64,000 nt of DNA, taken from NCBI RefSeq assembly GCF_900112615.1, contig NZ_FOMK01000004.1:558001-622000 (forward strand). Reading direction: 5' to 3'. This DNA is from Chitinophaga sp. CF118. Lineage in GTDB: Bacteria > Bacteroidota > Bacteroidia > Chitinophagales > Chitinophagaceae. Shown in pieces: positions 41,869 through 51,931 of the stretch. A program made the position numbers and the translations under genes. Each line of letters starts with the position of its first letter. Position 1 is the stretch's first letter. The notes beneath the pieces are model-generated. The model searched no databases. It saw only the letters and a list, made by a program, of their open reading frames with translations, and was not told the origin of the DNA.

Positions 41869-44800
41869 TTACTGCCGAAGCCAGTTGCCACCGTTATTCA
41901 TAGATAAACGCCGCATAGTATCTATGAATGCCTGCTTAAAAGCTTCATCTTTTGAATACAAGCGGTATAAATCCAATTCTTTCTTTCGCTGCCCTGCAAT
42001 TACCTCCTCTAAAAGCTTTCTGAAAGCCAGTTCCTGCGTTTGCATATCCGGGTTATTCACCACCTTGGTCTGAAAATCTGGATGGGCCTGCAGCTTTTGA
42101 GCAAGGGTTACAAATTTTACCCGTTGCTCTTCGGGAGTAGCTTCCCATCCCTGAAAATGCCGCTCGTTAAAGCTGCGAATAATTACATCTAAAGGATCTT
42201 CTTCTCCACCTGCATTGTGTGCACCTCTGGGATTTGAATTTTGCGGGTCCAGTTCGGTTTCACTTTGATCCAGACCGATTGATACATTTAATTTTACCCG
42301 TTCCAGCCCGTAGGTGGACAAATCCACTGCATTTAATAATTCATCTAATGCATCAGCGTCTCTATCCACGATGATCAATTTGGGTATCAAAAATTTCAGG
42401 TACCAGAATAACAATTCCCATTTGCGTATTTCAAATGGAATAATGGCAGCCATCTGGCTATAGATTTTTACAAATTGTTTAGCCTTGATTTTAAAATCTG
42501 CTTTGGCGCTTTCTTCTAGACCCAGTTGATGATTAAACCGTTCTTCTCCCAATTGAATAATAGGACTTAATACCGTATCAGCATCTTCTTTATCAAAATA
42601 CCGGGTAGTAAAATCTTCTACCTCACTCCATTCATACACACCTACCTCATCCAGGTGCGCTTTCAGCTCGTGTAATACATTGACGTCTGTAGCCTTGCTT
42701 AATGAGGTGGCGGTATAAAAAGGGTCAAAGGATGCCTTAATCTCTTCTGTAGAATTGAAAAAATCCAGGACAAACAAATCTTCAGTTTTTTTCCCCAATT
42801 TATCTGCTGAGCGGTTTAACCTGGATAGCGCCTGCACGGTCAGCACATCCTGCAATTTTTTGTCCACATACATGGTGCTTAACTTAGGCTGATCAAAACC
42901 TGTGAGATATTTGTTAGCCACTACCAATATGCGATATTCATCCATATTTAAATAACGGGCTATGGTGTCACTAATATAACCAGGATCTGTAGGCTTTGCG
43001 GTGTCCAGGTGCGCAGGGAAATGGTTGATACTGTATTCGGTATACTCAATGCCAGCCAGCGTTTTCTTACCTGAAAAAGCAATGGCGATACGAAAAGGGT
43101 TGCCTTTCTGTTCTAATAATTTTTGTAGCGCGAAATAATACCGGATGGCGCTTTCAATGCTTTGTGTTGCCACCATTGCTTTTGCCTTTCCTTTTAATTT
43201 TTTGGGCGTAACCACTTGGTTAATAAAGTGATCCAGCATAATTTCGGCCTTAGTGGCTATTGTTTGAGGGTTACGCTCCACAAACGCTTTTAGCTTTTTT
43301 TGCGCTTTGGCTGTTTCAAAAAGTGGATTCTCTTCTATAGATTTTTCTATCTCGTAATAACTTCTGTAAGTGGTATAATTGGCCAGCACATCCAGAATAA
43401 AACCTTCTTCAATAGCCTGTTTCATAGAATAAAGGTGAAAGGGCTTGAACTTACCGTCTTCCTGTAAGCTGCCAAATTTTTCCAGGGTAGCATTTTTAGG
43501 TGTAGCTGTAAAGGCAAAGTAAGAGGCATTACCTCTCATTTTGCGGCTATTCATTGCTTTTAATACTTTGTCCTGTGAATCCTCCTGGTCTTCCTCTTCA
43601 TTATCTGCATTGCCCATCACCCTGTTCATGTTATCGGCAGCCAGGCCACTTTGTGAACTATGTGCTTCGTCAATAATAACAGCAAAGTTCCGGTTACTTA
43701 AATCGGCTATACCATCAATAATGAAAGGAAATTTTTGAATAGTGGTAATAATAATACGTTTACCACTTTCCAGGTTTTCCTTCAGTTCTTTGGATGAATA
43801 CGCCGGGGCTACAATATTCTTTACTTCCGAAAACTCACGGATATTTTCTCTTAATTGCTTGTCGAGCAGACGGCGATCGGTTACTACAATCACAGAGTCG
43901 AACAATGGCAGGCTGATGCCTTTGCCACCTGGAGTATGCTGATCGGCAGGATAGGTTTCTATTAACTGGTAAGCAGCCCAGGTGATAGAATTACTCTTAC
44001 CGGAACCGGCTGAATGTTGTATCAGGTATGTTTGTCCTACACCCTTTACCGAAGCGTCGTTTACGAGCTTACGCACTACATCCAGTTGGTGATAACGTGG
44101 GAAGTACAGGTTCTTTTTAGCAAGCGGATCGCTGTCTTTACCATCTATGCGTACAAAATGCTGTATTATATTTGCCAGGCTGTAGCGGGAAAGCACTTCT
44201 TCCCATAAATAAGCTGTACGGTGTCCGAAAGGATTTGTTGGATTGCCCTTACCATAATTATGGCCTTTGTTAAAAGGCAGAAAAAATGTATCCGCCCCGG
44301 CCAGCCGGGTTGCCATGTATACTTCATCAGTATCTGCTGTAAAATGCACAATGCAACGCCCGAATTGTAATAAGGATTGTGTATTATCCCGCTTATAACG
44401 GTATTGATATTGCCCATGCGATTTCGCTGTTTGGCCTGTCCACTGGTTTTTCAGCTCCATCGTCATCAAGGGCAGGCCGTTTACAAACAGCACCATATCT
44501 ATTTCCTCTGCCGGGTTGTTGATAGAGTAACGTAATTGCCGCGTAACACTGAACTCATTATGTTCAAAATTATCTTTCAGGCTTTGGCTGCTACTGGCTA
44601 AGGGAGCCACATAAAAAAGGGTGAAATGCGCATCATCTACATCTAATCCTTTACGTAACAAACGCAGAACGCCGTATTTCTTAATCAACCGGTCTATCCG
44701 CTCTAATATCTTTAATTGCCAGTTACTCTGTTTTTGCAGTTTGGCCAGTTCTTCATGCTGGGTGTTTTCCAGGAAATGCCACAGCCTGGCCTTGTCTACC

Positions 44801-44970
44801 GCGTACCGGGCATCAAATTCATGAGGATAGCCGATGTAAAAACCATGACCACTGCGGTAAGGAACGGCATCCTCAGCCACTTCATTTGCGTTACTTTTTC
44901 TTGAAATGCTGCCAGTTAAGCGTTTCTCAATGGCTTCTTCCAGGGCTTGTTCATTAGTTGGGCTGGGCAT
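41869..44970 (-). CDS. hsdR: Type I restriction enzyme, R subunit (HsdR)
   Basis: The 1033-residue protein has an N-terminal PDDEXK nuclease region (EIDMVLFVNGLPLMTMELKNQ, the ELK of the active site), then SF2 helicase motifs: Walker A QHSAGSGKSNSI, DEAH box VIIDEAHSSQSG, motif III FTATPKN, and motif V/VI region VVANKYLTGFDQPKLSTMYVDK...QALSRLNR. It translocates DNA and cleaves unmodified DNA as part of the HsdR2M2S complex. It follows hsdS by 43 bp. Confidence 0.96.
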   Translation of the reverse strand: MPSPTNEQALEEAIEKRLTGSISRKSNANEVAEDAVPYRSGHGFYIGYPHEFDARYAVDKARLWHFLENTQHEELAKLQKQSNWQLKILERIDRLIKKYGVLRLLRKGLDVDDAHFTLFYVAPLASSSQSLKDNFEHNEFSVTRQLRYSINNPAEEIDMVLFVNGLPLMTMELKNQWTGQTAKSHGQYQYRYKRDNTQSLLQFGRCIVHFTADTDEVYMATRLAGADTFFLPFNKGHNYGKGNPTNPFGHRTAYLWEEVLSRYSLANIIQHFVRIDGKDSDPLAKKNLYFPRYHQLDVVRKLVNDASVKGVGQTYLIQHSAGSGKSNSITWAAYQLIETYPADQHTPGGKGISLPLFDSVIVVTDRRLLDKQLRENIREFSEVKNIVAPAYSSKELKENLESGKRIIITTIQKFPFIIDGIADLSNRNFAVIIDEAHSSQSGLAADNMNRVMGNADNEEEDQEDSQDKVLKAMNSRKMRGNASYFAFTATPKNATLEKFGSLQEDGKFKPFHLYSMKQAIEEGFILDVLANYTTYRSYYEIEKSIEENPLFETAKAQKKLKAFVERNPQTIATKAEIMLDHFINQVVTPKKLKGKAKAMVATQSIESAIRYYFALQKLLEQKGNPFRIAIAFSGKKTLAGIEYTEYSINHFPAHLDTAKPTDPGYISDTIARYLNMDEYRILVVANKYLTGFDQPKLSTMYVDKKLQDVLTVQALSRLNRSADKLGKKTEDLFVLDFFNSTEEIKASFDPFYTATSLSKATDVNVLHELKAHLDEVGVYEWSEVEDFTTRYFDKEDADTVLSPIIQLGEERFNHQLGLEESAKADFKIKAKQFVKIYSQMAAIIPFEIRKWELLFWYLKFLIPKLIIVDRDADALDELLNAVDLSTYGLERVKLNVSIGLDQSETELDPQNSNPRGAHNAGGEEDPLDVIIRSFNERHFQGWEATPEEQRVKFVTLAQKLQAHPDFQTKVVNNPDMQTQELAFRKLLEEVIAGQRKKELDLYRLYSKDEAFKQAFIDTMRRLSMNNGGNWLRQ

Positions 44971-45013
44971 GTGATATAGATTAGGGGTGGGTTGTGTGTT
45001 TATTTCAATTTGC

Positions 45014-46327
45014 TCAAGCTACTTTAATTTTGCCGGTTACTGCATTATTAATCAGGCTTGCTTTGTATTCTTTTAGTTTTTGGATTTCATCTAATTTTTT
45101 CTCTACCAATATATTGATCTTTTCGTTTAACGATGATAGGTATCGTACTATTTCAATCTGTTCTGATTCAGGGGGTAAGGCTGTAAATAGTTGTTTAAAT
45201 TCATCCCAATACAGGCGTTTTCTGAAATCAGTGATCCCTTTTGAAGAGCGGTCCATTTGTTGAATAAACTTGTCAGTTCTATGCTGGCATTCCCAAAAAA
45301 TTGAATTAAATGCCTTTAGTGGTTTAGCTACTATATAAGCTGGACTTACCATACCCATTCGACTAACAGCACCAATTCCTCCTTGCCAGGCCCTCATCAT
45401 ATTAAATACAATATCGCCGGGTTTGACTAGCTTATACTGTGATTTATCTTCAATTCTGATCTTTCCTCTAATATTTTCATCCTCATTAAGTTCTTCATCA
45501 GATACGGCGTTGTGAATTGAAACCGATAACAGAGGAAGCGTTTCATTGCCCCTTTCTTTTCGTTCCTGAAATAAAGTTTTATTCTTAATAATTTCCCAAT
45601 GTTCCGGAATGTACCCAATCCAATCTATACCACTATCTTTCACTGGCACATCAGGATTCAACCCTTTAGTAACTGTCTGTTGGATGATTGCCTGACGGCG
45701 TTCCTTCAACAAAGCTATCTGTTCTTCTTTTAGCGTAATGGCTTTATTTATTAATACTATTTGTTTGTCTAAAAACTTAACAATAACAGTTTGTTCGGAA
45801 AGAGGCGGTAGTGAGATCAGAAGATTATCTAACCAACTTTTCTGTAATTCCGTTTGATTGGTTGACCCTTGCGCCAAAATTCCGTTAATAAGCGCATAAT
45901 TGATAGAAAGGAAATAATAAATAAATCTAGAAAGCCCGTAGTCCGTAAATCTTATAATGGTTACATGGCTGTCAGCATAATAATTATCTGCATTTAGATG
46001 AAAGTGGTAAACCTTTCCTAGCACTCCTCCTCCTGTTGACGCTAATAAGACATCATTTTTTTTGACTTTGGCTTTAGTAAAATTTTTGTTTATAGAACGT
46101 TCACTAGTATATTTTGTGGTTTCAAAATCAAAATATCCCTTACTAAACGTAGCTTGGTTTATTATCTTATAGTTAGAATTCTCAACATAGTCAGGAGTAG
46201 TTCCTCTGTTACAAAAATGAACAATAGTTTTAAATCGAAAAACCTCCCAATGCGCCGGAATATCCCCTAACCATTCCACCCCACTCGGCTTATAAGCATC
46301 ATACTTTTTCAATTCATTCTTTTTCAT
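45014..46327 (-). CDS. hsdS: Type I restriction specificity subunit (HsdS)
   Basis: The ~437-residue protein (start MKKNELKKY at 46327) has two target-recognition domains with typical borders: DIPAHWEVFRFKTI... PLSEQTVIVKFLDKQIVLINKAITLKEEQIALLKERRQAIIQQTVTKGLNP, then YIPEHWEIIKNKTLF...PPESEQIEIVRYLSSLNEKINILVEKKLDEIQKLKEYKASLINNAVTGKIKV. It sets the two-part recognition sequence for the methylase and nuclease. The gene overlaps the DUF1016 gene by 14 bp. No inverted repeat or second hsdS is seen, so phase switching of specificity is not indicated. Confidence 0.95.
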   Translation of the reverse strand: MKKNELKKYDAYKPSGVEWLGDIPAHWEVFRFKTIVHFCNRGTTPDYVENSNYKIINQATFSKGYFDFETTKYTSERSINKNFTKAKVKKNDVLLASTGGGVLGKVYHFHLNADNYYADSHVTIIRFTDYGLSRFIYYFLSINYALINGILAQGSTNQTELQKSWLDNLLISLPPLSEQTVIVKFLDKQIVLINKAITLKEEQIALLKERRQAIIQQTVTKGLNPDVPVKDSGIDWIGYIPEHWEIIKNKTLFQERKERGNETLPLLSVSIHNAVSDEELNEDENIRGKIRIEDKSQYKLVKPGDIVFNMMRAWQGGIGAVSRMGMVSPAYIVAKPLKAFNSIFWECQHRTDKFIQQMDRSSKGITDFRKRLYWDEFKQLFTALPPESEQIEIVRYLSSLNEKINILVEKKLDEIQKLKEYKASLINNAVTGKIKVA

Positions 46328-47291
46328 GATCCAATTCAAACTTTATACGGTCCTGTTCTATTAATTGTACCAATTCTTCCTCTTTGGGCAGGTATAATCT
46401 GTACTTACTGGCAAAGAGATATTCATTTTCTGATAATACCGAATACTTTACAATCGTTTCATCTTTCTCAGTGCAAAGGATGATGCCGATAGTTGGGTTA
46501 TCATCTGCTTGTTTTTTCAGATCATTGTACATCCGTACGTACATATCCATCTGCCCGATATCTGCATGGCCTAGTTTTCCTGTTTTTAAATCCACAAGCA
46601 CAAAGCATTTCAGGTAGAAGTTATAAAAAACGAGGTCTATATAAAAGTCTGCTGTATCTGTTATAATATGTTGCTGCCGGGCAACAAAAGCAAACCCTTT
46701 GCCCATTTCCATTAAAAACTCCCGGAGGTGATTAATGAGCGCCGATTCTATTGAATTTTCTGTCTGACGGGTATCAGATGGTAAATTCAGGAACTCAAAA
46801 ATATATGGGTCTTTTATAAACTGGGGAGGCGTAGGATGCGCTGTCGTTGGCACCAGGGTACGGTTCAGGTATTGAGTTTGGATATTTCTCTGTAGGGTAC
46901 GTGTATCCCACTGATTGTCAATACTCAGAAGCATATATTGCAGGCGCTGTTGTTCTTCTTCTACCCGGCTGATCAGCCGGTAATGGGTCCAACTCAATTC
47001 GGTACGCACTGCGTTCCAAATTGGAAAAGAACGGTAATAGGCCCGCATATTGTTTAGGTTTCTTTCATCAAACCCTTTTCCAAATTCAAGACCTAATTGC
47101 CCGGCAAGATTTTTAAGAGAGGCCTTTCCGTATTGCGCCTTATAACTGCCCTGCTGCTCATCTTCCACTATCAGCCTGCCAATTTCCCAGTACATGCGTA
47201 GCATAATACTATTACCGCTACGATAAGCGGTTTGCCTGGCATCGCTGATGATTTGGGCGATATTTTTAAATAGACTGTTTTGTATTTCCAT
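46314..47291 (-). CDS. DUF1016/YhcG-family PDDEXK nuclease domain protein
   Basis: The 325-residue protein has an N-terminal DUF1016 helical domain (ISDARQTAYRSGNSIMLRMYWEIGRLIVEDEQ) and a C-terminal PDDEXK_9 nuclease (TADFYIDLVFYNFYLKCFVLVDLKTGKLGHADIGQMDMYVRMY; DFYIDLVFY...VDLK). It is embedded in the hsd operon, overlapping hsdM by 26 bp and hsdS by 14 bp. This insertion is frequent in Bacteroidota type I systems; its role in restriction is not settled. Confidence 0.9.
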   Translation of the reverse strand: MEIQNSLFKNIAQIISDARQTAYRSGNSIMLRMYWEIGRLIVEDEQQGSYKAQYGKASLKNLAGQLGLEFGKGFDERNLNNMRAYYRSFPIWNAVRTELSWTHYRLISRVEEEQQRLQYMLLSIDNQWDTRTLQRNIQTQYLNRTLVPTTAHPTPPQFIKDPYIFEFLNLPSDTRQTENSIESALINHLREFLMEMGKGFAFVARQQHIITDTADFYIDLVFYNFYLKCFVLVDLKTGKLGHADIGQMDMYVRMYNDLKKQADDNPTIGIILCTEKDETIVKYSVLSENEYLFASKYRLYLPKEEELVQLIEQDRIKFELDHEKE

Positions 47292-49647
47292 CGTGTAAAT
47301 GAGAGAAATTAAGAATTTCCTGTATCAGGCCATCGCTTTCTTTTTCCAACGCCAATATATCCGCAGTGATCTCTTCCAGACTACGCAAAGGCTTGTGACG
47401 ATAAAAATATTTATTAAAGCTGATCTCGTAGCCTATTTTGATAGCCTCCAGATTTATCCAGGCTTCAGGCACATGTGGCAGGACCTCCTTTTGAAAATAA
47501 CTGTAAATGTTATCCTTTAAAGGCACGTTCTCTGTATCTCTCAAATCGCCTTCTGTTTCATATTGTATATATTCCCCTGATTTACCGGACGGATACCAGC
47601 CATAATGCGGCAGATCTTCTTTCCGGCAACCCAACCGGTTGAGCAGTTGCTTTAGGTTTTCTGCATTTAGCTTTTGAGTGCTTTTTACCACCTTCTCCGC
47701 TTCAGCATGGTACCAGCTTACTGCATTTAAAATGGCGTTCTTTTCAGTTGCTGATAGTTTAAGCTGTTCCGCTTTTAACACCTGTTCTACACAAGCAGTA
47801 AAGGCATTAAAATCATTGTATTCATCATTGCCAATTAAGGTCATTAACCGGGTAGCTGTTGCTATCAGGTCCAGGCCTTTTTGCCAAAGTGGAGGGCTGA
47901 CTAAGGCTTTTTGTAATTTAGCGCTCAGGTTCAGTTCCTGTTTTTCGCACCAGTCAATAATTGCTTTTTCATGCTTGGTCAGGTTGGTATATACTTCCTC
48001 ACCAAACTGCTCATAAGCCCACTCCATTGGTTCCCTTAAGCTCTTATCGAAACGCAATGTAGCAATGTTATCGGTAGTAAATTGTGCTTTCAGTCTTTTA
48101 GGCCTTTCAATAGTTACCTTATAATAACCAAGATCCGCATTGTCAAATACCTGGCTGGCAATATCATCTTCCTCCTTGCGCTCCACACTAAGCATTTGCT
48201 CGTACACATCTACTATCTCCCGTATATGCTCAGGAGCAAACTCGCAGTTTTTATTACCCAGGTTTTTGCGCAGTTTGCGAAAACGTTGGCTGGCATCTAT
48301 CAACTGTACTTTCCCTTTATGCGGAGCAGGCTTGTTATTACTTAACAACCATATATAAGTGGTGATGCCTGTGTTATAGAAGAGGTTATTAGGTAGTTGA
48401 ATAATGGCTTCGAGCCAGTCATTTTCAATAATATATCTGCGAATGTTGCTCTCCCCACCACCTGCATCACCAGTAAACAGGCTACTCCCATTGTGGACAC
48501 TGGCTATACGGCTTCCAATGGGACTCTGTTTCAGCGACTTCATTTTGCTGACCATTTCCATAAGAAATAGTAGCTGCCCATCAGACGAGCGGGGAGTGGC
48601 ATCTGCTTCTTCTACTTCACCCCAGTAGTCGGTAAGCTTTATCTTGAACCGTCCATCTATCACCTCTTTTCCGTCCTTAATATATTTCTGTTCGCTGGCC
48701 CAGCTTTTACCGTAAGGTGGGTTACTGAGCATGAAATTGAAATGAATACCTGCAAATTCATCGGTGCTTAAGGTACTACCCAGGCGTATGTTCTGCGGGT
48801 CGTTACCTTTAATCATCATGTCACTTTTGCAGATGGCGTAGGTTTCATCGTTGATTTCCTTGCCATATAAGTGTACATCACCACTGGCCCTGATTATTCC
48901 TTCCTCATCTTTAATAAAGTTCTGTGATTCAGTAAGCATACCACCACTACCGCAGGCAGGGTCGTAGATGGTCATTACTGGAGGCAATTTATCTTTGATG
49001 GGTTCAAAAACAAGGTGTGTCATCAGGTCGATTACTTCCCTTGGCGTAAAGTGTTCTCCGGCTTCTTCATTATTTTCTTCATTGAATTTACGAATCAACT
49101 CTTCAAAGACGTATCCCATACCCAGGTTGGAAAGAGCCGGTAACTTCCGGCCATCAGGGTCCTGTTTCTCAAATGGTGTAAGATTAATGTAGGGAGAGGT
49201 GAATTTTTCCAGTACATCCAGCAACACATCCTTAGTGGCCATATGACGGATCTGCGCACGCAACTTAAAGTTATCAATAATCTCCTTTACATTCTGGCTA
49301 AAGCCATTGAGGTAGTCTTCAAAATTGCCAATTAATAATTGCTGGCTATTGGTGGCCGTATCTTTTAATCGCTGTAACGTCCATTCACTTGTATTGTAGA
49401 ATACATACCCAGAGGCCTCTCTCAACCCTGCTTCATCCCATTCTGTAAAGCCGGCTTCATCGCGTTGAAAAGACATTTCATCCCACACTTCCTGTTTAGT
49501 AGGCTCTAACAGGGCATCTAAACGTCGTAATACTACCATCGGCAAGATCACATCCCGGTATTTGCCGCGGTTATAGACATCACGGAGGCAATCGTCCGCT
49601 ACACTCCAGATAAAAGAAACAAGTTTGTTATGAACAGATTGATTCAT
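47266..49647 (-). CDS. hsdM: Type I restriction-modification DNA methyltransferase subunit (HsdM)
   Basis: The ATG at 49647 (MNQSVHNKLVSFIWSVADDCLRDVYNRGKYRDVILPMVVLRRLDALLEPTK) is chosen over 49710. The ~793-residue protein contains the HsdM N-terminal helical domain and an N6-adenine methylase core with AdoMet motif DPACGSGGML and catalytic NPPYGKSW. A longer-than-usual C-terminal part (~530-793) is mostly helical. It is the first gene of the leftward locus hsdM - DUF1016 - hsdS - hsdR - GIY-YIG. Confidence 0.95.
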   Translation of the reverse strand: MNQSVHNKLVSFIWSVADDCLRDVYNRGKYRDVILPMVVLRRLDALLEPTKQEVWDEMSFQRDEAGFTEWDEAGLREASGYVFYNTSEWTLQRLKDTATNSQQLLIGNFEDYLNGFSQNVKEIIDNFKLRAQIRHMATKDVLLDVLEKFTSPYINLTPFEKQDPDGRKLPALSNLGMGYVFEELIRKFNEENNEEAGEHFTPREVIDLMTHLVFEPIKDKLPPVMTIYDPACGSGGMLTESQNFIKDEEGIIRASGDVHLYGKEINDETYAICKSDMMIKGNDPQNIRLGSTLSTDEFAGIHFNFMLSNPPYGKSWASEQKYIKDGKEVIDGRFKIKLTDYWGEVEEADATPRSSDGQLLFLMEMVSKMKSLKQSPIGSRIASVHNGSSLFTGDAGGGESNIRRYIIENDWLEAIIQLPNNLFYNTGITTYIWLLSNNKPAPHKGKVQLIDASQRFRKLRKNLGNKNCEFAPEHIREIVDVYEQMLSVERKEEDDIASQVFDNADLGYYKVTIERPKRLKAQFTTDNIATLRFDKSLREPMEWAYEQFGEEVYTNLTKHEKAIIDWCEKQELNLSAKLQKALVSPPLWQKGLDLIATATRLMTLIGNDEYNDFNAFTACVEQVLKAEQLKLSATEKNAILNAVSWYHAEAEKVVKSTQKLNAENLKQLLNRLGCRKEDLPHYGWYPSGKSGEYIQYETEGDLRDTENVPLKDNIYSYFQKEVLPHVPEAWINLEAIKIGYEISFNKYFYRHKPLRSLEEITADILALEKESDGLIQEILNFSHLHDGNTKQSI

Positions 49648-50080
49648 TATAATAGGATACCTTATTTTAATAAAGAAGTTCAAATGGTAACTAACAGCAA
49701 GTATAGGCATTTTTTAGTAGACAGTCATAAGGGACTGGTAATGAATAGAAAAAGAGCATAGCGTGACGTATATATTTAAAATTGAAATCGAAGACTTGAT
49801 TATATTCACTGCTGTCAAATCAGCGGATGCAATGATTAATATTATTCGGGAAAGGAACGGCTTTAATGTTTTTTCTGGTAGCAAAAAATAGGGAATAAAT
49901 CGGATTCATGCTGGACCAGGAGATAGCCATTATTGAAGCCTCTTATAAATTTAGATATGACTGTATCAATTGATGCTTCTTCAAGACAGATAATGTGCAT
50001 TAGAGGGTTGGTTATTTATAAATGGAAATTATGAAAATATTTCGCTCAATGGGTGAGTGATGATATGTACTCAAAAGAAA
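49648..50080. other. Intergenic region between hsdM and tmRNA
   Basis: About 430 bp of AT-rich sequence with short non-coding open frames only. It must hold the promoter of the restriction operon, but no TAnnTTTG box with a good -33 element is obvious. If the island entered at the tmRNA 3' end, this is one of its ends. Confidence 0.5.
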
Positions 50081-50110
50081 AAGGCTTTGAAGTTTTACCT
50101 TCAAAGCCTT
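50081..50110 (-). terminator. Terminator of the tmRNA gene
   Basis: A perfect 12-bp stem, AAGGCTTTGAAG/CTTCAAAGCCTT with a six-base loop, is followed on the minus strand by a T-rich run. It starts just past the tmRNA 3' end. Confidence 0.88.
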
Positions 50111-50121
50111 TCTAGTTAAGG

Positions 50122-50491
50122 TGGAGCCGGAGGGAGTCGAACCCTCGTCCAAACATATCCGCCGAAAGCTTTCTACATGTTTATTTACTCATTGTGTTTT
50201 CGAGACCTGGCAAGGGGCGTAACTAACCAACCTGGTCCTTATCTGTAGTTATTTCAGTACCCACTCACAGAAACCATGAGTACCTATTCTGCTATTGGTT
50301 TGATTCAGCGGAAGGAGACACAGCAGACAGCAGCTCCAGCGGCCATAATGGGGCTTAATCTATGATTAAGCAGCCATAGCGTAGTTAGACTCGCCTTTTG
50401 AAGTTTGTATATTCAGATTTACGTGCTAATTATACAACGCACGACATGCTTACACTCTCAAAGATCTATGCTGTCAAAACCGGGCGGCCCC
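50122..50491 (-). ncRNA. ssrA: Transfer-messenger RNA (tmRNA)
   Basis: The 5' and 3' ends form the tRNA-like acceptor GGGGCCG/CGGCTCC, with the T-arm GAGGGTTCGACTCCCTC and discriminator A; CCA is not fully encoded. The tag reading frame runs through AAA GGC GAG TCT AAC TAC GCT ATG GCT GCT TAA, giving a tag that ends ...KGESNYAMAA, the expected ending for tmRNA tags. tmRNA rescues stalled ribosomes together with SmpB. A TATCTTTG -7 box lies 20 bp upstream of the mature 5' end. Confidence 0.96.
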
Positions 50492-50511
50492 AATTGCTTC
50501 ACAGCAGTCTG

Positions 50512-50519
50512 CAAAGATA
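50512..50519 (-). promoter_or_regulatory. -7 promoter box of ssrA
   Basis: The minus strand reads TATCTTTG, an exact TAnnTTTG match, upstream of tmRNA. No clear -33 TTTG is present at the standard distance. Confidence 0.6.
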
Positions 50520-50537
50520 GCGTATTATTTAACATAA

Positions 50538-50570
50538 AAAAAGGAAGAAGCCTTTGTAAGACTCCTTCCT
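50538..50570 (-). terminator. Terminator of the rseP gene
   Basis: On the minus strand, GCAGGAAGGAG...CTTCTTCC forms a hairpin followed by seven T residues, about 25 bp beyond the rseP stop and before the tmRNA promoter. Confidence 0.75.
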
Positions 50571-50593
50571 GCTATAACTTAGAATGATAAGTG

Positions 50594-51931
50594 CTACTTA
50601 TGGAAGATATTTCTCCAGATATCCAGACCGTTTGCATACAGCAATAATCCGAATAAGAGTACCATACCTCCAATCTGTGCGTATTCAAGGAACTTCTCGC
50701 TTGGTTTACGGCCGGTAATGATCTCATACAATAAGAACAGTACGTGACCACCATCAAGTGCCGGAATAGGCAGAATATTCATGAATGCAAGGATAATAGA
50801 TAACAGTGCGGTCATCTCCCAGAAAGACATCCAATCCCACTGACCCGGGAACAGATTACCTATACTCAGGAAGCCTCCCAGCGATTCACTGGCCTTTACT
50901 TCTTTGGATACGAAGATGAGGCGCAACTGCTGCACATATTTCACGAGCGTATTGATACATTTTGAGAACCCGGCAGGTAATGCTTCAAAGAAGCCATACT
51001 CCTTGGTAACGAATGTGAAGACTTTATCCGGAGTTGATCCATAAATACCTAATGTAGCCGATTCCGGCACATTAGCTATCAGTCTTAATGTATCTCCATC
51101 CCTTAATACTTCTATAGCTGCCTGCTTATTCTTGCTAAGAACAATTGCTTTTCTGAATTCATGCAGGAAATAGGCTGGCTGGCTATTCAGAGTTAACACC
51201 TGGTCTCCCTTTCTGAATCCCGCTTTCTCAGCCTCAGAACCTTTTACTACAGAGTCAATTGCAAATGGGATTCTTATACCCAGCAGGGTTCCCTTTTCCT
51301 TGATCATTTGACGTTTGAAACCATCAGGGATAGGAATATCCAGATGCTGACCATTACGGCTCACCTGAATGCTGGTAGCTTCACGAAGCAGTATCTCAGC
51401 AGGAATGGCCCTGAAATTCTCAACAGGTTTGTTATTAACAGAAAGGACCATGTCCCCGTCTTTCAGACCAATACTTCCGGCCAGTGAATCTACGGCTACA
51501 CCATATTTTACATTCTGAGTAGGCAGGTAACTTTCACCCCAGTGCCACAACATCATTGCATAGATCAGGAAACCTAATATGATGTTTACAGTCACACCTC
51601 CTATCATAATGATCAAACGCTGCCAGGCTGGTTTAGACCGGAATTCATGGGGTTCTGGAGGTTTGGACAGTTGTTCGCGGTCCATACTTTCGTCTACCAT
51701 GCCGGAAATTTTTACATATCCGCCCAATGGAAGCCAACCAATGCCATATTCAGTATCTCCCTTTTTCTTCTTAAACAGGGAGAACCATGGATCAAAGAAA
51801 AGATAAAACTTTTCAACCCTGGCCCCAAACAGCTTGGCAGGGATAAAGTGCCCAAGCTCATGTAATACTACCAGTATAGATAGTGACAGTACCAACTGCC
51901 CGGCCTTTACCAATATTTCTTGTGTTGTCAT
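50594..51931 (-). CDS. rseP: RIP metalloprotease RseP (site-2 protease)
   Basis: The 445-residue membrane protein has the zinc motif HELGHF (~residue 25) in the first membrane segment, two PDZ-like regions (~130-300) and the C-terminal NILPIPALDGGHVLF motif that carries the zinc-binding Asp. It cuts transmembrane anti-sigma factors and signal-peptide remnants within the membrane. It lies downstream of dxr in the same direction (95-bp gap), the conserved dxr-rseP order in Bacteroidota. Confidence 0.95.
   Translation of the reverse strand: MTTQEILVKAGQLVLSLSILVVLHELGHFIPAKLFGARVEKFYLFFDPWFSLFKKKKGDTEYGIGWLPLGGYVKISGMVDESMDREQLSKPPEPHEFRSKPAWQRLIIMIGGVTVNIILGFLIYAMMLWHWGESYLPTQNVKYGVAVDSLAGSIGLKDGDMVLSVNNKPVENFRAIPAEILLREATSIQVSRNGQHLDIPIPDGFKRQMIKEKGTLLGIRIPFAIDSVVKGSEAEKAGFRKGDQVLTLNSQPAYFLHEFRKAIVLSKNKQAAIEVLRDGDTLRLIANVPESATLGIYGSTPDKVFTFVTKEYGFFEALPAGFSKCINTLVKYVQQLRLIFVSKEVKASESLGGFLSIGNLFPGQWDWMSFWEMTALLSIILAFMNILPIPALDGGHVLFLLYEIITGRKPSEKFLEYAQIGGMVLLFGLLLYANGLDIWRNIFHK

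Noticed and set aside
45014..46327. Phase-variable HsdS specificity switching
   Set aside because: Only one hsdS is present, no inverted repeats, recombinase or partial hsdS copies are seen nearby.
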